Shown in pieces: positions 61,101 through 64,000 of a stretch of 64,000 nt of DNA. The notes beneath the pieces are model-generated. The model saw only the letters and a program-made list of their open reading frames with translations, ran no database searches and was not told where the DNA came from. The position numbers and the translations under genes were made by a program. The DNA is taken from the NCBI RefSeq assembly GCF_040807025.1, contig NC_090982.1, forward strand, positions 9,814,514 to 9,878,513, given 5' to 3'. Every line of letters begins with the position of its first letter. Position 1 is the first letter of the stretch. Source of the DNA: Struthio camelus. Its lineage: Eukaryota > Chordata > Aves > Struthioniformes > Struthionidae.

Positions 61101-64000
61101 TTTTAACCTTTATCTAAAAAGACGTTTTCTATTTATCTGACTGTATAAAGAATCAAATCAAATACTGAAAGGCATACCAGCTATATTACTGGCAAAACTT
61201 GAAAGTAAGCCAGAACTTGTGTGTGTTGGCTTTCCATATCTGTTCTGAACATCATGCTTCTCAGGGGCAGCTGTAGGTACCTTTTAGTAAGTGTGCCCTT
61301 GATTTATTTCTAGTGTGGTCAGTATAACTCTCTTAAAGGCATTCTTGGCAGAGGGTAAGCTGTAAAGCTACTACAAAGCAAAAAGAAATGTAATGAAATG
61401 CTAGCTACTTACTAGTACTTCTTTCCAGCGTAGGTACGAGTAGTTGCATTTCCCCTTTGCCTTCCAGTGCAGGCAGTAGGGTGCACAAACATGACCTTCC
61501 GTGTCTCTTGAGTTGTGAAAGTTTGCAGGTCTGACGCAGGGAGCCTGGAGTGGTGAAAGCAACGTAACCAACCTTGCGCATCAGCTAACACAGCCGTGAC
61601 AGGGACTGCAGGAGAGCACATATTCTGACTTCAGGCTCCCGATTATGTTATTTTGGAAGAGAAGCGAGATGCAAAGAACTCGCCGAGACAGTGGTACACT
61701 TGCTCAGCTAGCGCTGATGTCAGTGCCTTGAAAAGTACGTTATTTTGTTGCGTTTTTCTTCTGTGCTGCTTGTACCTTCTTACAGAAGGTTTTCCTGCTC
61801 CTCTGCATTTCCATGGCTAGGGTGGCAAAGTCCCCCTTCCCTCTTCTATGCACCGTATTAGGAGACTGTGGTTGCAAAGGGGTCTGTTAGGTTCTTTATA
61901 CTCGTGTGACCAAGACTTGCTGGGCAACATGCCCTTCTGCACCCAGGGGAGTGCTGTGGACAACTCCAGTTGCCCACTTCCACGCTGTAACCATTAGTGG
62001 GCAGCAGGGAATAACTTTTCTGAAGAGGTTTCCCAAATTCAGACCCACTAACGTGAGCATCGTGCACAAAACCAAACCTCATGCTCTTGGGATATACTTT
62101 CAAACTGGGAACCAGCAGGATTTCCTCCTTGACATGCTTGAACAATAGTTTTGGGTTTTGTTTTCTCAGAATTGGAAGAGTTGCTGCTCTGCACAGGCTT
62201 CTCTAATAGCGTAAGGAGGGGAACCTGCGCTGCCGGGAGAGGGGCACACACCAGTGTAGCCCACAGTCCTGTGAGCTGTTAGGTGTTTACTGAGTGTCTC
62301 GTATTGCAGGCTGTCTGTTGTGTTGCTGATCCCGAATGTAAGCATCACTGATGGCTGGCTAATTATGTGTCATTAATAAATCAACAAATCACTTTGATCC
62401 TCATTTGGTTTAAATTATGCGGGCTGAGCAGTTTTTCCCTGCAACATAATTTTGGCAGAGAATGCAGGCAATCTGTTGAACTAACTTGAGCTCAGTAAGA
62501 GGTCAGGTAATAACCTTATGCACTTTCTGTCTTCTTGATCAGCAGTTTGGGAGAAAAGACTTTATACTGTTTTTAAGGACATCCTGTGCTTTAGCAGAAT
62601 GGCACTGTGGAAGACGGCAATGAGACGAGGCAAAAGGGAAGAAGGAAGACATCCCTGACTCCTAAAATGACTCCGTAGTACCTGTCTGGTCCAGACTGGG
62701 AAGGATTGGCTAAAGTAAGTGTAAAAATTCACAATCACATTCACTGGGACACAGACCAGATAGAATCAATATAGTATGATGGGGGAAAGTTGTGTGATGA
62801 AACGCTTAAAGCAAGGGATAATAAAGGGAAACTGGTTGATCAGTGTAGGTGTTTGTGTTGGCTATTACTGACTGCACTTAGAGAAGTTAGTGAGATATAT
62901 AAAACAGGTGGGTGAGATTCAGAAGAAAAGGAGAGTAAAGATGACTATAAACGAAGGATAACATGTTTGCAACAGGTTCCTGAGAGTGCTGAAGCTACGA
63001 CTGCTCAGCAGGCTCACAAGTTAGGGCTGCACAAGAAGCTGAGCACTTTCAGAAGGAAAAGGACGAAAGGAAATGAAAACCTTACTTCCAGTTGTGAGTG
63101 AGGACTGGGACCCAGAAACACGTGATGGAGATATCTAAGAACCAAATGAAGATGGAGATGAGGAGCGCAATATAGTGCCCGGTCAGACCCAAGCAATACC
63201 AGTTGATCTGAAAGGTCCATCTGAGGCGTGTACTTGAAGAGACTCATATGCCCCCCTCCTTGCCAAGCTAAAAGGCATTTAAATAAACCTTTCTAGGGCA
63301 AAAGATGAAGTGGGGTTTTGGTTTTGCAGGAATGAGGGAGAAATTGAGAGCATCACCTTCTGAGTGACAGTGTTTAGGGTCCATATAGGGGAAAATATAT
63401 TGCTGAATCACCCTATGAATGGTAGAAAGCAGCTATCTTTGGATATCTGAATCCAAAACACAGAGAATGGTCACCTTTGCTGCCATCTCAGGTAGCAAAA
63501 ATGGAACTGTTGGAGTTAGATTACTTTCATGGGAAATAGGGGTGGTCTGGAGAAGCAGGCAAAAGGAAAATGTGTTTAGCGAAATCCAGTCTCAAAATAC
63601 TGTTTATTTACACTTAGGAGGTATGCAAGCCATAAACCCAGAACTTGGATTGGAAGAAAAAACTTGGAATGCCACCACAACTCAGGTTTTGCTTTAGCAG
63701 GAGCAATAAGCTGTTCCTTACAGAACTTAATATTTTATATTATACAACAACAATTGGATATGGAAATGCAAGCGTCGTCTGTCTCAAGTACAGATGCAGT
63801 GGTGGCAGGAGGCATTGGACTGACTGACTACCTGTAAAGACAAACCATCCTCCTCTGCTAAGGCTGTACAACAAGATAGTGGTGGGCTGTAGTAGACTAG
63901 AAGATCAGGGTTAACATGATGAGCCTAGAAAATAAAATGTGCAGGAAGAACACAGTTATGCTTCTAACAGTGTTGGTTAAAACTGTAGTTTTCACAGATT

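Larger units (their letters stand above)
52395..64000. other. Distal upstream flank, no gene recognised
   Basis: About 11.6 kb. It is mostly AT-rich, with a more GC-rich stretch at 56.3-58.4 kb. Open frames, the longest 145 codons antisense at 57557-57994, show no domain, signal or splice logic that I recognise. In human the region beyond ACO1 is a gene desert towards LINGO2, which fits. Confidence 0.6.

Overview
This is vertebrate nuclear DNA, almost certainly from a bird. Two multi-exon genes with GT-AG introns fill the left three quarters. The only interspersed repeats I recognise are CR1-type LINE fragments, the typical avian family. The gene pair is RIGI (DDX58) next to ACO1, a known neighbour pair (human 9p21; Z-linked in birds). 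Chicken is known to lack RIGI, so an intact RIGI here points to a non-galliform bird. The species cannot be read from the sequence.

Layout. Positions 1-9500 (+ strand) hold the last eight coding exons of RIGI: the end of the helicase insert region, the second RecA lobe with motifs IV-VI, the pincer, and the RNA-binding C-terminal domain with four zinc cysteines. The first half of the gene lies to the left of the window. Positions 9501-12584 hold the two 3' UTRs, because the genes converge tail to tail. Positions 12585-38724 (- strand) hold all 20 coding exons of ACO1. Joined, they encode 889 residues, the same length as human IRP1, with every iron-sulphur ligand and RNA or substrate-contacting residue that I checked at its human position. 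A long first intron leads to a CpG island at about 46.8-47.6 kb that holds the probable non-coding exon 1 and promoter. Positions 47.7-64.0 kb are AT-rich upstream flank with no gene I can support. It carries a polypurine microsatellite, a CTCF-like site and a cluster of inverted repeats.

The two genes do not share a pathway. RIGI is a cytosolic sensor of 5'-triphosphate RNA that signals through MAVS. ACO1 is cytosolic aconitase when it holds a 4Fe-4S cluster, and the IRE-binding regulator IRP1 when it does not. Their link is positional: convergent 3' ends about 3.1 kb apart, stop codon to stop codon.

I found no evidence of a new multi-gene system. The most unusual non-coding element is a tandem array at 47249-47583 in the ACO1 CpG island. 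It repeats a CpG-rich unit containing ATGGCGGC, a YY1-like core, eight times, separated by C-runs that could form G-quadruplexes on the opposite strand.
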